Shown one piece after another: positions 19,938 through 28,549 of a stretch of DNA of 64,000 nt (positions within the stretch are counted from its first letter, which is position 1; every line of letters begins with the position of its first letter). The DNA comes from Haemophilus parainfluenzae. Its GTDB lineage: Bacteria; Pseudomonadota; Gammaproteobacteria; Enterobacterales; Pasteurellaceae. The stretch covers positions 682,001 through 746,000 of the forward strand of contig NZ_CP063117.1 of assembly GCF_014931375.1 (NCBI RefSeq). Direction: 5' to 3'. A program made the translations under genes and the position numbers. The notes beneath the pieces were generated by a model. It had not been told where the DNA came from and did not search any database. It saw only the letters and a program-made list of their open reading frames with translations.

Positions 19938-20942
19938 ATGACAAAACCAATTGTATTCAGTGGCGTGCAGCCTTCCGGCGAATTAACTATCGGGAATTAT
20001 TTAGGTGCACTTCGCAACTGGGTGAAAATGCAAGAAGATTATGAGTGTATTTTCTGTGTGGTGGATTTACATGCCATCACGGTACGTCAAGATCCTGTAG
20101 CACTTCGCAAAGCCACCCTTGATGTGCTCGCCCTTTACTTGGCTTGTGGCATTGATCCGAATAAAAGCACGATCTTCGTGCAATCTCATGTACCAGAACA
20201 TACTCAATTAAGCTGGGTATTAAACTGCTACACCTATTTTGGTGAAATGAGCCGTATGACTCAATTTAAAGATAAATCAGCACGTTATGCCGAAAATATT
20301 AACGTGGGTTTATTTGATTATCCGGTTTTAATGGCAGCAGATATCTTACTTTATCAAGCGAAAAGCGTGCCAGTAGGGGATGACCAAAAACAACATTTAG
20401 AAATTACCCGTGATATTGCCGCTCGTTTTAATGCGCTTTATGGTGATATTTTCACTATTCCTGAAATCTTCTTAGGCAAAGCCGGTGCGCGTATTATGTC
20501 TTTGCAAGATCCTGATAAAAAAATGTCTAAATCTGATGATAACCGTAATAACGTGGTGACCTTGCTTGAAGATCCAAAATCGGTGGCGAAAAAAATCAAA
20601 CGCGCGGTAACTGACTCGGATGAACCGCCTGTTGTACGTTATGACGTGAAAAACAAAGCGGGCGTGTCTAACTTATTAGATATCCTTTCTGCAGTGACGG
20701 ATAAATCTGTGGCAGATCTTGAAAAAGAATTTGAAGGTAAAATGTACGGTCACTTAAAAACAGCGGTGGCTGACGAAGTGTCAAACTTACTTGCGGGTTT
20801 ACAAGAACGTTTCTATCAATATCGTAACGATGAAGCACTTTTAGACGAGATTTTACGTCAAGGTGCAGAAAAAGCCCGCGCAAGAGCGAAAGAAACTCTT
20901 GCCAAAGTGTACGAAGCCGTCGGCTTTGTTGCTGCAAAATAA
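19938..20942 (+). CDS. trpS: Tryptophanyl-tRNA synthetase
   Basis: TrpS charges tRNA-Trp. It is a class I synthetase of 334 residues. The HIGH-equivalent is TIGNYLGAL ([17 protein letters not shown], residues about 12-28) and the KMSKS loop is KKMSKSDDN near residue 196. GVQPSGE and [10 protein letters not shown] are also typical. Shine-Dalgarno AAAGGAT precedes the start. It diverges from hflD. Confidence 0.97.
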   Translation: MTKPIVFSGVQPSGELTIGNYLGALRNWVKMQEDYECIFCVVDLHAITVRQDPVALRKATLDVLALYLACGIDPNKSTIFVQSHVPEHTQLSWVLNCYTYFGEMSRMTQFKDKSARYAENINVGLFDYPVLMAADILLYQAKSVPVGDDQKQHLEITRDIAARFNALYGDIFTIPEIFLGKAGARIMSLQDPDKKMSKSDDNRNNVVTLLEDPKSVAKKIKRAVTDSDEPPVVRYDVKNKAGVSNLLDILSAVTDKSVADLEKEFEGKMYGHLKTAVADEVSNLLAGLQERFYQYRNDEALLDEILRQGAEKARARAKETLAKVYEAVGFVAAK

Positions 20943-20955
20943 TTTTAAACTTAAT

Positions 20956-20982
20956 AAGCCGTGTTATATCACGGCTTTTTTA
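20956..20982 (+). terminator. Terminator of trpS
   Basis: AAGCCGTG pairs with CACGGCTT around TTATAT, then TTTT. It ends just before the Shine-Dalgarno of the next gene. Confidence 0.82.
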
Positions 20983-20997
20983 GATAAGGAGAAAAAG

Positions 20998-21288
20998 ATG
21001 GCCATTCAAACTGAAAAACCAATTGAATGTGTAGGCTGTAATACTTTCGATATGAAATCATTGTTTGATAACAGTGATTGTAGTTTACCTATCGAACAGT
21101 TTTACGCGACTCGTCAAGATGCAGAAGGCGCATTGGAATATTTCACATTAAAAGCACGTGATGTAGAAAGTGAACCTTGTCAAATTCAATCTGAAATTCA
21201 ACAGGTTGAAGAGGGATATGTACTTAAAGCGGTTTTCACATTCTGCTGCCAAGCGGAATTAGTGATTTTCCAAATGAAGCTTGTGTAA
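20998..21288 (+). CDS. YfcZ/YiiS-family protein (DUF406)
   Basis: A 96-residue cytosolic protein matching the YfcZ/YiiS family: [13 protein letters not shown] near residues 16-28, [12 protein letters not shown] mid-protein, and [16 protein letters not shown] at the C terminus. Several Cys residues are conserved. The function is unknown in all relatives I know of. ATG 20998 has a strong Shine-Dalgarno (AAGGAG); an overlapping longer frame starting inside trpS is not real. Confidence 0.85.
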   Translation: MAIQTEKPIECVGCNTFDMKSLFDNSDCSLPIEQFYATRQDAEGALEYFTLKARDVESEPCQIQSEIQQVEEGYVLKAVFTFCCQAELVIFQMKLV

Positions 21289-21320
21289 GTGATAACTTAC
21301 TTTAGAAAATAGCGTTTTTT

Positions 21321-22109
21321 GTGACCGCACTTTCTGATATTTATGTTCCCCTGCATCGTATTATTCCTTTTTCTAATGTAGAAGGGCAGGGGAATCGTAC
21401 CAGTATTTTCTTACAAGGTTGTAAGTTAAACTGCCTTTATTGCCATAATCCAGAAACCATTCCTCGTTATGCAGAAGGCGCTCATCAAGTCAGCCTGCAG
21501 TATTTGTATGAGCAAGTAATGGATGCAGTACCTTTCATTCGTGGCGTAACCGTTTCAGGTGGAGAACCCACCATTCATCATAAAAAGCTTGCTCCATTGT
21601 TTCAAAAGCTACGTGAGGAAGGGCTAACTTGCTATTTGGATAGTAGTGGTTTCTTTGAATTTGAAGTAATTCGTCCTTTAATTGAGGTTACAGACAAATT
21701 TCTCTTTGATTTGAAAGGAGAAGGACTTGGCTTACAGAGTTTGTGCTTTGATAGACAAAATCGCCAAGGCATTGTCCCGAAAAATATCATCCCCACTCAT
21801 CAACATATTAAGCAAGAAAACTTAGATCGCAATTTGAAGAACTTGGCGCAATTATTACCATTAAATAAAGTGGAAGAAGTGCGGTTAGTTTATGTGGCAA
21901 ATTTTTTTGATGCTGAAAAGTTGGTGGAACAGGTCGCTGCCTTATTGAACGACTATCCAGATGTGTTGTTCAAAATTATCCGAATGCACACAAAAGGTGC
22001 ACGAGATGCCGAAGGGCTCACCCCTTATGTCCCAACTGTTGAACAGACCCAAGCACTTGAAAACTATGCGAAATCTTGTGGTCTGACCAAAATTGTGGCC
22101 ATTTTATAA
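21321..22109 (+). CDS. YjjW-like glycyl-radical enzyme activating protein (radical SAM)
   Basis: A 262-residue radical-SAM protein of the pyruvate-formate-lyase-activase group, closest in pattern to YjjW. The cluster motif C-x3-C-x2-C is in GCKLNCLYCHNPET near residue 33. TVSGGEP and LDSSGFF are further SAM-fold segments. Such proteins install a glycyl radical on a partner enzyme, here expected to be a YjjI-like protein, which is not in the window. The only plausible start is GTG 21321, because no in-frame ATG precedes the conserved RIIPFSNVEGQGNR segment. That GTG overlaps an uptake signal (ACCGCACTT, 21324-21332) and lacks a clear Shine-Dalgarno. Confidence 0.85.
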   Translation: MTALSDIYVPLHRIIPFSNVEGQGNRTSIFLQGCKLNCLYCHNPETIPRYAEGAHQVSLQYLYEQVMDAVPFIRGVTVSGGEPTIHHKKLAPLFQKLREEGLTCYLDSSGFFEFEVIRPLIEVTDKFLFDLKGEGLGLQSLCFDRQNRQGIVPKNIIPTHQHIKQENLDRNLKNLAQLLPLNKVEEVRLVYVANFFDAEKLVEQVAALLNDYPDVLFKIIRMHTKGARDAEGLTPYVPTVEQTQALENYAKSCGLTKIVAIL

Positions 22110-22215
22110 GCAAACATACCGAAAAGTAGCAAAAATATTCCGACTTTTTCCCGAAAAACAAGTAGAATAGGACAATTTTATTCACTTACTTATCTAACCA
22201 ACCTAGGGGAAAAAA

Positions 22216-23463
22216 ATGGGTATTTTAGGTAGCGTTTTAGGCATTGTCGTATTACTGGTCATTGCCGTATTATTTTCAAATAATCGTAAGGCGATTAATT
22301 TACGTACTGTATTAGGGGCTTTGGCGATCCAAATCGGATTTGCGGCCCTTATTTTGTATGTGCCGTTTGGTCGTGATGCATTACAAGCGACAGCAAATGG
22401 TGTATCAAATGTTATCGCTTATGGTAATGAAGGGATTAACTTCGTCTTTGGTGGCTTAGCAGATCCTTCAAATGCCGGCTTTATCTTTGCGGTGAAAGTG
22501 TTACCAATCATCGTCTTTTTCTCTGGTTTAATTTCTGTGCTTTATTACTTAGGCATTATGCAAGTTGTCATCAAAGTGATTGGTGGTGCATTGCAAGCGG
22601 CGTTAGGTACATCTAAAGCAGAATCAATGTCTGCAGCAGCGAATATCTTCGTTGGTCAAACTGAAGCACCTTTAGTGGTTCGTCCTTACATTAAAAATAT
22701 GACCCAATCTGAATTGTTCGCTATTATGGCGGGTGGTACAGCTTCTATCGCGGGCTCAGTCATGGCAGGTTATGCAGGAATGGGCGTGCCGTTGACTTAC
22801 TTAATCGCAGCATCTTTCATGGCTGCACCAGCAGGTTTATTATTTGCGAAAATTTTATTCCCACAAACTGAACAATTTAACGATAAACAACCTGAAACGG
22901 ATGATAGCGAAAAACCAACCAACGTGCTTGAGGCCATGGCGGGTGGTGCTAGTGCCGGTATGCAATTAGCGTTAAACGTAGGTGCGATGTTAATCGCGTT
23001 CGTGGGTTTAATTGCTTTAGTTAATGGTATTTTAGGTGGTGTAGGCGGCTGGTTCGGTTACGGTGATTTAACATTACAATCAATCTTTGGTTGGATCTTC
23101 AAACCATTAGCGTACTTAATTGGTGTATCTTGGGATGAATCTGCAATCGCGGGTCAAATGATTGGTATGAAATTAGCCGTAAATGAATTCGTGGGTTACT
23201 TAGAGTTCGCGAAATACTTACAACCAGATACAGCAGTTGTATTAAGTGAAAAAACTAAAGCCATCATTACTTTCGCATTATGTGGTTTTGCTAACTTCAG
23301 CTCTATCGCAATCTTAATCGGTGGTATCGGTGGTATGGCACCAAATCGTCGTGGTGATGTTGCGCGCTTAGGTTTAAAAGCAGTTGTAGCGGGTACATTA
23401 GCTAACTTAATGAGTGCGACTATCGCAGGTTTATTCATCGAGTTAAGCGGCGTAGCAATGTAA
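22216..23463 (+). CDS. nupC: Concentrative nucleoside transporter NupC
   Basis: NupC is a proton-coupled nucleoside importer of the CNT family in the inner membrane. The 415 residues form many hydrophobic helices. Family motifs include [36 protein letters not shown] and [21 protein letters not shown]. The Shine-Dalgarno AGGGGA is close to consensus. deoD follows in the same direction, forming a nucleoside uptake and cleavage pair. Confidence 0.95.
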   Translation: MGILGSVLGIVVLLVIAVLFSNNRKAINLRTVLGALAIQIGFAALILYVPFGRDALQATANGVSNVIAYGNEGINFVFGGLADPSNAGFIFAVKVLPIIVFFSGLISVLYYLGIMQVVIKVIGGALQAALGTSKAESMSAAANIFVGQTEAPLVVRPYIKNMTQSELFAIMAGGTASIAGSVMAGYAGMGVPLTYLIAASFMAAPAGLLFAKILFPQTEQFNDKQPETDDSEKPTNVLEAMAGGASAGMQLALNVGAMLIAFVGLIALVNGILGGVGGWFGYGDLTLQSIFGWIFKPLAYLIGVSWDESAIAGQMIGMKLAVNEFVGYLEFAKYLQPDTAVVLSEKTKAIITFALCGFANFSSIAILIGGIGGMAPNRRGDVARLGLKAVVAGTLANLMSATIAGLFIELSGVAM

Positions 23464-23483
23464 TTAAAATGTGGTGAATTTTG

Positions 23484-23492
23484 ACCGCACTT
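23484..23492 (-). repeat. Uptake signal sequence after nupC
   Basis: An exact ACCGCACTT. A degenerate partner (ATGTGGTGAA) precedes it, so the pair could still form a weak hairpin. Confidence 0.7.
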
Positions 23493-23499
23493 TATCTCT

Positions 23500-23526
23500 C
23501 AACACCACGAATCATTCGTGGTGTTG
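23500..23526. promoter_or_regulatory. Perfect 13-bp hairpin in the nupC-deoD gap
   Basis: Arms CAACACCACGAAT (23500-23512) and ATTCGTGGTGTTG (23514-23526) surround a single base. There is no T-run after it, so it is not a typical terminator. It may stabilise the nupC mRNA end or act as an operator. Confidence 0.6.
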
Positions 23527-23539
23527 TACTTTAAAGCAA

Positions 23540-23555
23540 GCGAAAACGTTTGCTT
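23540..23555 (-). promoter_or_regulatory. Candidate PurR box before deoD
   Basis: On the minus strand the sequence reads AAGCAAACGTTTTCGC, close to the E. coli PurR consensus with its GCAAACG core. It lies about 37-52 bp before the deoD start. PurR control of deoD is inferred, not known here. Confidence 0.45.
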
Positions 23556-23591
23556 AAATGACTTTTTATTTATCAACAAGAGGAAAAAACA

Positions 23592-24308
23592 ATGACTCCA
23601 CATATTAACGCTCCTGAAGGCGCATTTGCAGATGTTGTGTTAATGCCAGGCGATCCGCTTCGTGCAAAATATATTGCTGAAACATTCTTAGAAGATGCGA
23701 AAGAAGTGACTAACGTTCGCAATATGTTGGGTTATACCGGTACTTATAAAGGTCGTCGTATCTCTGTTATGGGTCACGGTATGGGTATCCCATCTTGCTC
23801 AATTTATGCGAAAGAATTAATTACTGAATACGGCGTGAAAAAAATCATCCGTGTTGGTTCTTGTGGTGCCGTACGTATGGACGTTAAAGTACGTGATGTT
23901 ATCATCGGCCTTGGAGCATGTACTGATTCAAAAGTAAACCGTATCCGTTTCAAAGATAACGATTTTGCTGCAATTGCTGATTTTGATATGGCACAAGCAG
24001 CGGTTCAAGCTGCGAAAGAAAAAGGTAAGCAAGTTCGCGTAGGGAATCTTTTCTCTGCAGACCTATTCTACACGCCAGATTTCGAAATGTTTGATGTGAT
24101 GGAAAAATACGGCATCTTAGGCGTAGAAATGGAAGCGGCTGGTATCTATGGCGTAGCAGCAGAATATGGTGCAAAAGCACTTTGTATCTGTACCGTTTCA
24201 GACCATATTCGTACACACGAACAAACTACAGCAGAAGAACGCCAATTAACCTTCAATGATATGATTGAAATTGCGTTAGAGTCTGTATTAATTGGTGATA
24301 AAGCATAA
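23592..24308 (+). CDS. deoD: Purine nucleoside phosphorylase, DeoD type
   Basis: DeoD cleaves purine (deoxy)nucleosides with phosphate to the base and (deoxy)ribose-1-phosphate; it is a cytosolic hexamer. The 238 residues match the family length. Visible segments are [13 protein letters not shown] near residue 18, [25 protein letters not shown], and [13 protein letters not shown] with the nucleoside-binding Glu. [11 protein letters not shown] carries the catalytic Asp. Shine-Dalgarno AAGAGGA precedes the start. It is downstream of nupC, so import and cleavage are linked. Confidence 0.97.
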   Translation: MTPHINAPEGAFADVVLMPGDPLRAKYIAETFLEDAKEVTNVRNMLGYTGTYKGRRISVMGHGMGIPSCSIYAKELITEYGVKKIIRVGSCGAVRMDVKVRDVIIGLGACTDSKVNRIRFKDNDFAAIADFDMAQAAVQAAKEKGKQVRVGNLFSADLFYTPDFEMFDVMEKYGILGVEMEAAGIYGVAAEYGAKALCICTVSDHIRTHEQTTAEERQLTFNDMIEIALESVLIGDKA

Positions 24309-24331
24309 TTTATCCGATTGATAGAATAAAA

Positions 24332-24362
24332 AAGAGCGGTCAATTTTGACCGCTCTTTTGTT
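24332..24362. terminator. Bidirectional terminator with GAGCGGTC arms
   Basis: AAAAGAGCGGTCA pairs with TGACCGCTCTTTT almost without a loop. It lies between convergent deoD and greB. Both arms show the GAGCGG variant of the uptake signal. Confidence 0.85.
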
Positions 24363-24373
24363 TTTCTACTTCG

Positions 24374-24850
24374 CTATTTTTCATACCAAATTCGGTTCAC
24401 ATAGAGCACCACTTTGCCTGAGGGGGTTTCCACATGAATTTCATCATCAACGCCTTTTCCGATTAAGGCACGTGCGACGGGAGAATCAATGGAAATCCAG
24501 TTTTTAGCGGGATCGAATTCATCGCAGCCGACAATGCGGTATTGCTTCACTTCACCTTCTTCATCTTCTAGCTCAACCCAGGCACCGAAAAACACTTTGC
24601 CTTCTTGTTTCGGGTGGTAATCCACGATTTGTAACACTTCTAAGCGTTTGGAAAGGAAACGCACACGGCGATCAATTTCACGTAAACGACGTTTACCGTA
24701 AATATATTCTGCGTTTTCACTGCGGTCACCAAGCGCAGCAGCATCTGAAACCGCTTGGGTAACTTTAGGACGTTCTTCTTTCCACAAAAATTTAAGTTCT
24801 TGGTCAAGCGCAAGCCAGCCTTGACGGGTAATGTAATTTGATTTTGCCAT
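24374..24850 (-). CDS. greB: Transcription elongation factor GreB
   Basis: GreB stimulates RNA cleavage by backtracked RNA polymerase. The 158-residue protein has the N-terminal coiled-coil (about 1-75), with the tip acidic residues in GDRSENAEYIYGKRRLREID. A C-terminal FKBP-like domain includes VDDEIHVETPSGKVVLYVNRI. The pattern of KSNYITRQGWLALDQEL at the start is GreB rather than GreA. It diverges from tex, the usual neighbour in many gammaproteobacteria. Confidence 0.95.
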   Translation of the reverse strand: MAKSNYITRQGWLALDQELKFLWKEERPKVTQAVSDAAALGDRSENAEYIYGKRRLREIDRRVRFLSKRLEVLQIVDYHPKQEGKVFFGAWVELEDEEGEVKQYRIVGCDEFDPAKNWISIDSPVARALIGKGVDDEIHVETPSGKVVLYVNRIWYEK

Positions 24851-24950
24851 GATAAAAATAAAAGAAATTTTTTTGAATTATATTTGAGCCTGTTGTCTAA
24901 AACCAGTATTCTATTCCCGTTTTTATCGAATCCTTTAATAACAAAGAAGT

Positions 24951-27269
24951 ATGACAATGTTAAATCAACAAATTAGCCAAATTATTGCGGCAGAATTAAC
25001 CGTTCAACCCCAACAAATCCTCGCCGCTATTCAATTATTAGATGATGGCAACACCATTCCATTTATCGCCCGTTATCGTAAAGAAGCCACAGGTGGCTTG
25101 GATGACACTCAACTTCGTCATTTTGAAACTCGTTTAATTTATTTACGTGAATTAGAAGATCGTCGTCAAACCATTTTGAAATCTATTGAAGAGCAAGGGA
25201 AATTGACCGATGAATTACGTGACAAAATCCATGCAACACAAAGCAAAACCGAATTAGAAGATTTGTATTTGCCATACAAACCTAAACGTCGTACGAAAGG
25301 GCAAATTGCGATTGAAGCCGGTCTTGAGCCATTGGCTGATTTACTTTGGAACGAGCCGAAGAATGATCCTGAAACGGCCGCAGCTGAATTTGTGAATGAT
25401 GATAAAGGCGTAACAGATACTAAAGTCGCGCTTGATGGCGCTCGCTATATTTTAATGGAGCGTTTTGCTGAAGATGCGGGTTTATTAGCGAAAGTCCGTG
25501 ATTATTTAGCGAAAAATGCCGTTATCGTATCTAAAGTGATAGAAGGCAAAGAAACAGAAGGCGCAAAATTCCAAGATTATTTCGATCACCAAGAATTATT
25601 GAAAAATGTGCCTTCTCACCGTGCATTAGCCATGTTCCGTGGACGTAATGAGGGCATTTTACAATTAAGCTTAAATGCGGATCCTGAGGCAGAAGAGGGA
25701 AGTCGTCAAAGTTATTGTGAAGAAATTATTCGTGATTATTTAGATGTCCGTTTCACGGGGCAGCCTGCAGATAAATGGCGTGAGCAAGTGATTGCGTGGA
25801 CATGGAAAATCAAAGTTTCGTTGCATTTAGAAACGGAATTAATGGCAAGTTTACGTGAAAAAGCGGAAGAAGAGGCCATTGATGTTTTTGCCCGAAATCT
25901 GACCGCACTTTTAATGGCTGCACCTGCTGGCGCGAAAAGTACCATGGGCTTGGACCCTGGCTTACGTACAGGGGTTAAAGTCGCCGTAGTAGATAACACA
26001 GGTAAATTATTAGATACCACCACCATTTATCCACACACGGGTCGTGAAGCCGAAGCGCAAGTGGCGATTTTCAGCTTGATCCGCAAACACAACGTAGAGT
26101 TAATTGCCATTGGTAACGGTACCGCTTCTCGTGAAACCGAACGTTTTGCGAAAGAAGTGATTAAAGAAATCAAAGAAAATAAACCTCAAACCGTTGTGGT
26201 GAGTGAAGCGGGCGCATCCGTTTATTCCGCCTCTGAATTTGCGGCAAATGAATTCCCGAATTTAGATGTCTCTTTACGTGGTGCAGTATCTATCGCCCGT
26301 CGTTTACAAGATCCATTGGCGGAATTAGTGAAAATCGAACCGAAAGCCATTGGTGTAGGGCAATATCAACATGATGTAAATCAAACCCAACTTGCGCGTA
26401 AACTCGATGCGGTGGTGGAAGACTGTGTAAACGCGGTGGGTGTGGATTTGAATACAGCATCCGCGCCATTGCTTGCTCGCGTGGCAGGGATGACGAAAAC
26501 TTTAGCGCAAAACATTGTGGAATATCGTGATGAAAATGGTCGTTTTGAAAGCCGTGCAGAATTGAAAAAAGTGCCTCGTTTAGGGCCAAAAGCCTTTGAG
26601 CAATGTGCAGGCTTTATGCGTATTGCAGGTGGGAAAAATCCACTTGATGCTTCGGGTGTTCACCCAGAAGCTTATCCTGTGGTCGAAAAAATCTTGCAAG
26701 CGACAGCACAATCTATCCAAGATTTAATGGGCAATGCGGGAGTGGTACGTCAGCTTGATGCAAAACAATTCATTGATGAGCAATTTGGTTTACCAACGGT
26801 TCAAGATATTTTCAAAGAACTAGAAAAACCGGGGCGCGATCCGCGTGGTGAGTTTAAAACTGCCGTATTCGCAGAAGGCGTGGAAGAAATCACTGATTTA
26901 AAACCAGGTATGATTTTAGAAGGTACCGTCACCAATGTGACTAACTTCGGTGCATTTGTGGATATTGGTGTTCACCAAGACGGTTTAGTACACATTTCAT
27001 CATTAAGCGATAAATTCGTTGAAGATCCACATCAAGTGGTGAAAACCGGCGATATCGTGAAAGTGAAAGTATTAGAAGTAGATGTGCCGCGTAAACGTAT
27101 TGCGTTGACGATGCGATTAGATGAAAGTGCGGTCAAAAATGACGGCAAATCTGACCGCACTTTAAGTGCAAAACCAAGAAGTAATGCACCTCGCCAAGAT
27201 CGTAATCCTAGAGGAAATAGTGCAATGGGTAATGCCTTTGCCGATGCGTTGAAAAATTGGAAAAAATAA
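24951..27269 (+). CDS. tex: Tex-family RNA-binding transcription accessory protein
   Basis: A 772-residue cytosolic protein. In order it has an N-terminal Tex domain (about 1-190), a YqgF/RuvX-like RNase H fold ([17 protein letters not shown] near 335), tandem helix-hairpin-helix segments (about 500-570), and an S1 RNA-binding domain (about 650-720: [34 protein letters not shown]). The tail is basic and flexible. Tex affects transcription and virulence gene expression in several bacteria, but its mechanism is not settled. Two starts are possible (24951 or 24957). An inverted uptake-sequence pair lies inside the coding region just after the S1 domain (27125-27162). Confidence 0.95.
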   Translation: MTMLNQQISQIIAAELTVQPQQILAAIQLLDDGNTIPFIARYRKEATGGLDDTQLRHFETRLIYLRELEDRRQTILKSIEEQGKLTDELRDKIHATQSKTELEDLYLPYKPKRRTKGQIAIEAGLEPLADLLWNEPKNDPETAAAEFVNDDKGVTDTKVALDGARYILMERFAEDAGLLAKVRDYLAKNAVIVSKVIEGKETEGAKFQDYFDHQELLKNVPSHRALAMFRGRNEGILQLSLNADPEAEEGSRQSYCEEIIRDYLDVRFTGQPADKWREQVIAWTWKIKVSLHLETELMASLREKAEEEAIDVFARNLTALLMAAPAGAKSTMGLDPGLRTGVKVAVVDNTGKLLDTTTIYPHTGREAEAQVAIFSLIRKHNVELIAIGNGTASRETERFAKEVIKEIKENKPQTVVVSEAGASVYSASEFAANEFPNLDVSLRGAVSIARRLQDPLAELVKIEPKAIGVGQYQHDVNQTQLARKLDAVVEDCVNAVGVDLNTASAPLLARVAGMTKTLAQNIVEYRDENGRFESRAELKKVPRLGPKAFEQCAGFMRIAGGKNPLDASGVHPEAYPVVEKILQATAQSIQDLMGNAGVVRQLDAKQFIDEQFGLPTVQDIFKELEKPGRDPRGEFKTAVFAEGVEEITDLKPGMILEGTVTNVTNFGAFVDIGVHQDGLVHISSLSDKFVEDPHQVVKTGDIVKVKVLEVDVPRKRIALTMRLDESAVKNDGKSDRTLSAKPRSNAPRQDRNPRGNSAMGNAFADALKNWKK
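27125..27162. repeat. Inverted uptake-sequence pair inside the tex coding region
   Basis: AAGTGCGGTCA (27125-27135) and TGACCGCACTT (27152-27162) are perfectly complementary and separated by 16 bases. They encode the linker between the S1 domain and the basic tail. No T-run follows. Confidence 0.8.
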
Positions 27270-27313
27270 TTTCGTCATTTAGATGAACATTGTGGCCAAA
27301 TAGGCGTACAATG

Positions 27314-27350
27314 AAGGGGATCTGGTCAATCATCCAATCCCCTTTTTTAT
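27314..27350 (+). terminator. Terminator of tex
   Basis: AAGGGGAT (27314-27321) pairs with ATCCCCTT (27337-27344) and is followed by T's. Confidence 0.75.
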
Positions 27351-27371
27351 TTCAACGAAAGGAATATTCTT

Positions 27372-27755
27372 ATGGAAAAAGGTATTCTTGGGCCGCATGA
27401 AGGCAAGGAGCTGGAATTAATGTTAAGGGGCGAAAAGCAAGTGGCATTATTCAATCAGGAACTCGGCATTCCTGACGCCTTTCTCCCTTATCTTGAGCTA
27501 GGAATGCTTCATTCAAAAACAGTGCAACGTCATGTAAATGATGTTTGCTTAACCGATTTTATTGTCTATTTACCTCAATCTCTTGCACTCGCTGAACAAA
27601 TGGAAGTGCTACTTCCTGCAAGCACTGTGAATGGTTTTGATCCCAAAGTGGAACGTGAAATCGGCCGAATTCTTGGCTACCCAGAAAAAGATATCGAATA
27701 CTACATTCAGCATTTTCAAGATAATTTAGAGAAGTATCGGCAGCAGTATAGTTGA
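27372..27755 (+). CDS. Conserved-looking small protein of unknown function
   Basis: 127 residues with a strong Shine-Dalgarno (AAAGGAA). No signal peptide, membrane helix or Cys pair is visible. The N-terminal segment ILGPHEGKELELMLRGEK, followed by a short domain and a helical C-terminal half (GRILGYPEKDIEYYIQHF), suggests a compact soluble protein. I do not recognise a named family. It is bracketed by the tex terminator and an uptake-sequence terminator, so it is transcribed alone. Codon use resembles the core genes. Confidence 0.7.
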   Translation: MEKGILGPHEGKELELMLRGEKQVALFNQELGIPDAFLPYLELGMLHSKTVQRHVNDVCLTDFIVYLPQSLALAEQMEVLLPASTVNGFDPKVEREIGRILGYPEKDIEYYIQHFQDNLEKYRQQYS

Positions 27756-27766
27756 TTGATAAAATA

Positions 27767-27808
27767 AAAGTGCGGTCAAAAACATAAGAAATTTTGACCG
27801 CACTTTTG
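27767..27808. terminator. Uptake-sequence pair terminator
   Basis: AAGTGCGGTCAAAA (from 27768) and TTTTGACCGCACTT (to 27805) form a long stem, with T's after it. Confidence 0.85.
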
Positions 27809-27830
27809 TTTCCAAAGATGATTATTCTAA

Positions 27831-27971
27831 GTAAACCTTATAATTTCACATTCATTTTTCTGTAGAAATATCACTATAGATAGCATAACAAGTCAAAGTG
27901 GTAAATTAGGTAATTGTTTAATGTATACTAGATCTAAAGGAACTAATATTATTGTTACTAAGGTAAATTAA
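27831..27971 (+). pseudogene. Possible C-terminal remnant of a toxin gene before an immunity-like gene
   Basis: A frame without an obvious start stays open for 46 codons and ends with SGKLGNCLMYTRSKGTNI followed by IVTKVN and a stop. The stop at 27969-27971 lies one base before the ATG of the next gene, the tight spacing typical of a toxin and its immunity gene. The peptide reads like a protein C terminus (Gly/Asn turns, alternating hydrophobic strands). The frame is blocked upstream by a stop and by an uptake-sequence terminator, so no full toxin exists. The identification is inference; chance openness of 46 codons in AT-rich DNA cannot be excluded. Confidence 0.35.
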
Positions 27972-27972
27972 T

Positions 27973-28476
27973 ATGACTAAACCTAAAGCTGCTTTTGTCA
28001 GAATTAATAAAGATTTCTTATTGGTTACCTCTTTTATTAGAGGAATGATTGCGATAACAGATCCAGATCAAGATTTTATTTTTAATGAAGTTGATATTTC
28101 TGATTTAGATCTAGGAAGGTTAATTAAAGAAAAGCTTAATGAAAGTAAAGAAATTTCGTTCGAAGAGTTTCAGGCTATCTTTAATTCTGAAAAAATGAAA
28201 GGACTACAAAAAAATCTCGAAGAAGAGATGAAAAAACGCTATGGATATAAAAATAAAAAATCGATCTATAAGGATATGTCTTTTTTATCTTTAGAACAGG
28301 ACGCTAGTTTTATAATTATAGCGCCACTTCACCAGGATTCTCTTGGTGGGTACTCAGGAATTTCACTTCCTGACAATTCACCATTAGAATTTAAATATGA
28401 TAAGAGTATTTCGGATGAAGAATTAGGGAAAGCCATAAGACAAGCCCTGACGTATTGTACGAGTATTTATCGGTAA
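27973..28476 (+). CDS. Probable CdiI-family (DUF1436-like) immunity protein, orphan
   Basis: A 167-residue acidic soluble protein with no signal peptide. It starts with a short beta-rich part (AAFVRINKDFLLVTSFIRG), then a helical middle, and ends LEFKYDKSISDEELGKAIRQAL. The closing SDEELG-A---AL pattern is one I associate with the DUF1436/CdiI immunity family of contact-dependent growth inhibition. Shine-Dalgarno AAGGT precedes the start. No cdiA or cdiB is in the window; only a possible toxin tail lies immediately upstream. DNA is more AT-rich than the neighbours, as expected for an acquired module. The family call is from memory and moderate; the gene itself looks real. Confidence 0.55.
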   Translation: MTKPKAAFVRINKDFLLVTSFIRGMIAITDPDQDFIFNEVDISDLDLGRLIKEKLNESKEISFEEFQAIFNSEKMKGLQKNLEEEMKKRYGYKNKKSIYKDMSFLSLEQDASFIIIAPLHQDSLGGYSGISLPDNSPLEFKYDKSISDEELGKAIRQALTYCTSIYR

Positions 28477-28493
28477 TATATTTCCTCAAAATA

Positions 28494-28535
28494 AAAGTGC
28501 GGTCAAAAACACAAGTGATTTTGACCGCACTTATT
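28494..28535. terminator. Bidirectional uptake-sequence pair terminator before glpK
   Basis: AAGTGCGGTCAAAA (from 28495) and TTTTGACCGCACTT (to 28532) are complementary. They separate the immunity-like gene from convergent glpK. Confidence 0.85.
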
Positions 28536-28549
28536 ATTAGAAGGAAGAA

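Noticed and set aside
23500-23526. Hairpin after nupC as an attachment site or mobile-element end
   Set aside because: Single copy, no target duplication and no integrase nearby; more likely an mRNA or regulatory structure.
24332-24362. GAGCGGTC inverted repeat as an insertion-sequence terminal repeat
   Set aside because: The same structure occurs at other gene ends, with T-runs, and fits terminators derived from uptake sequences.
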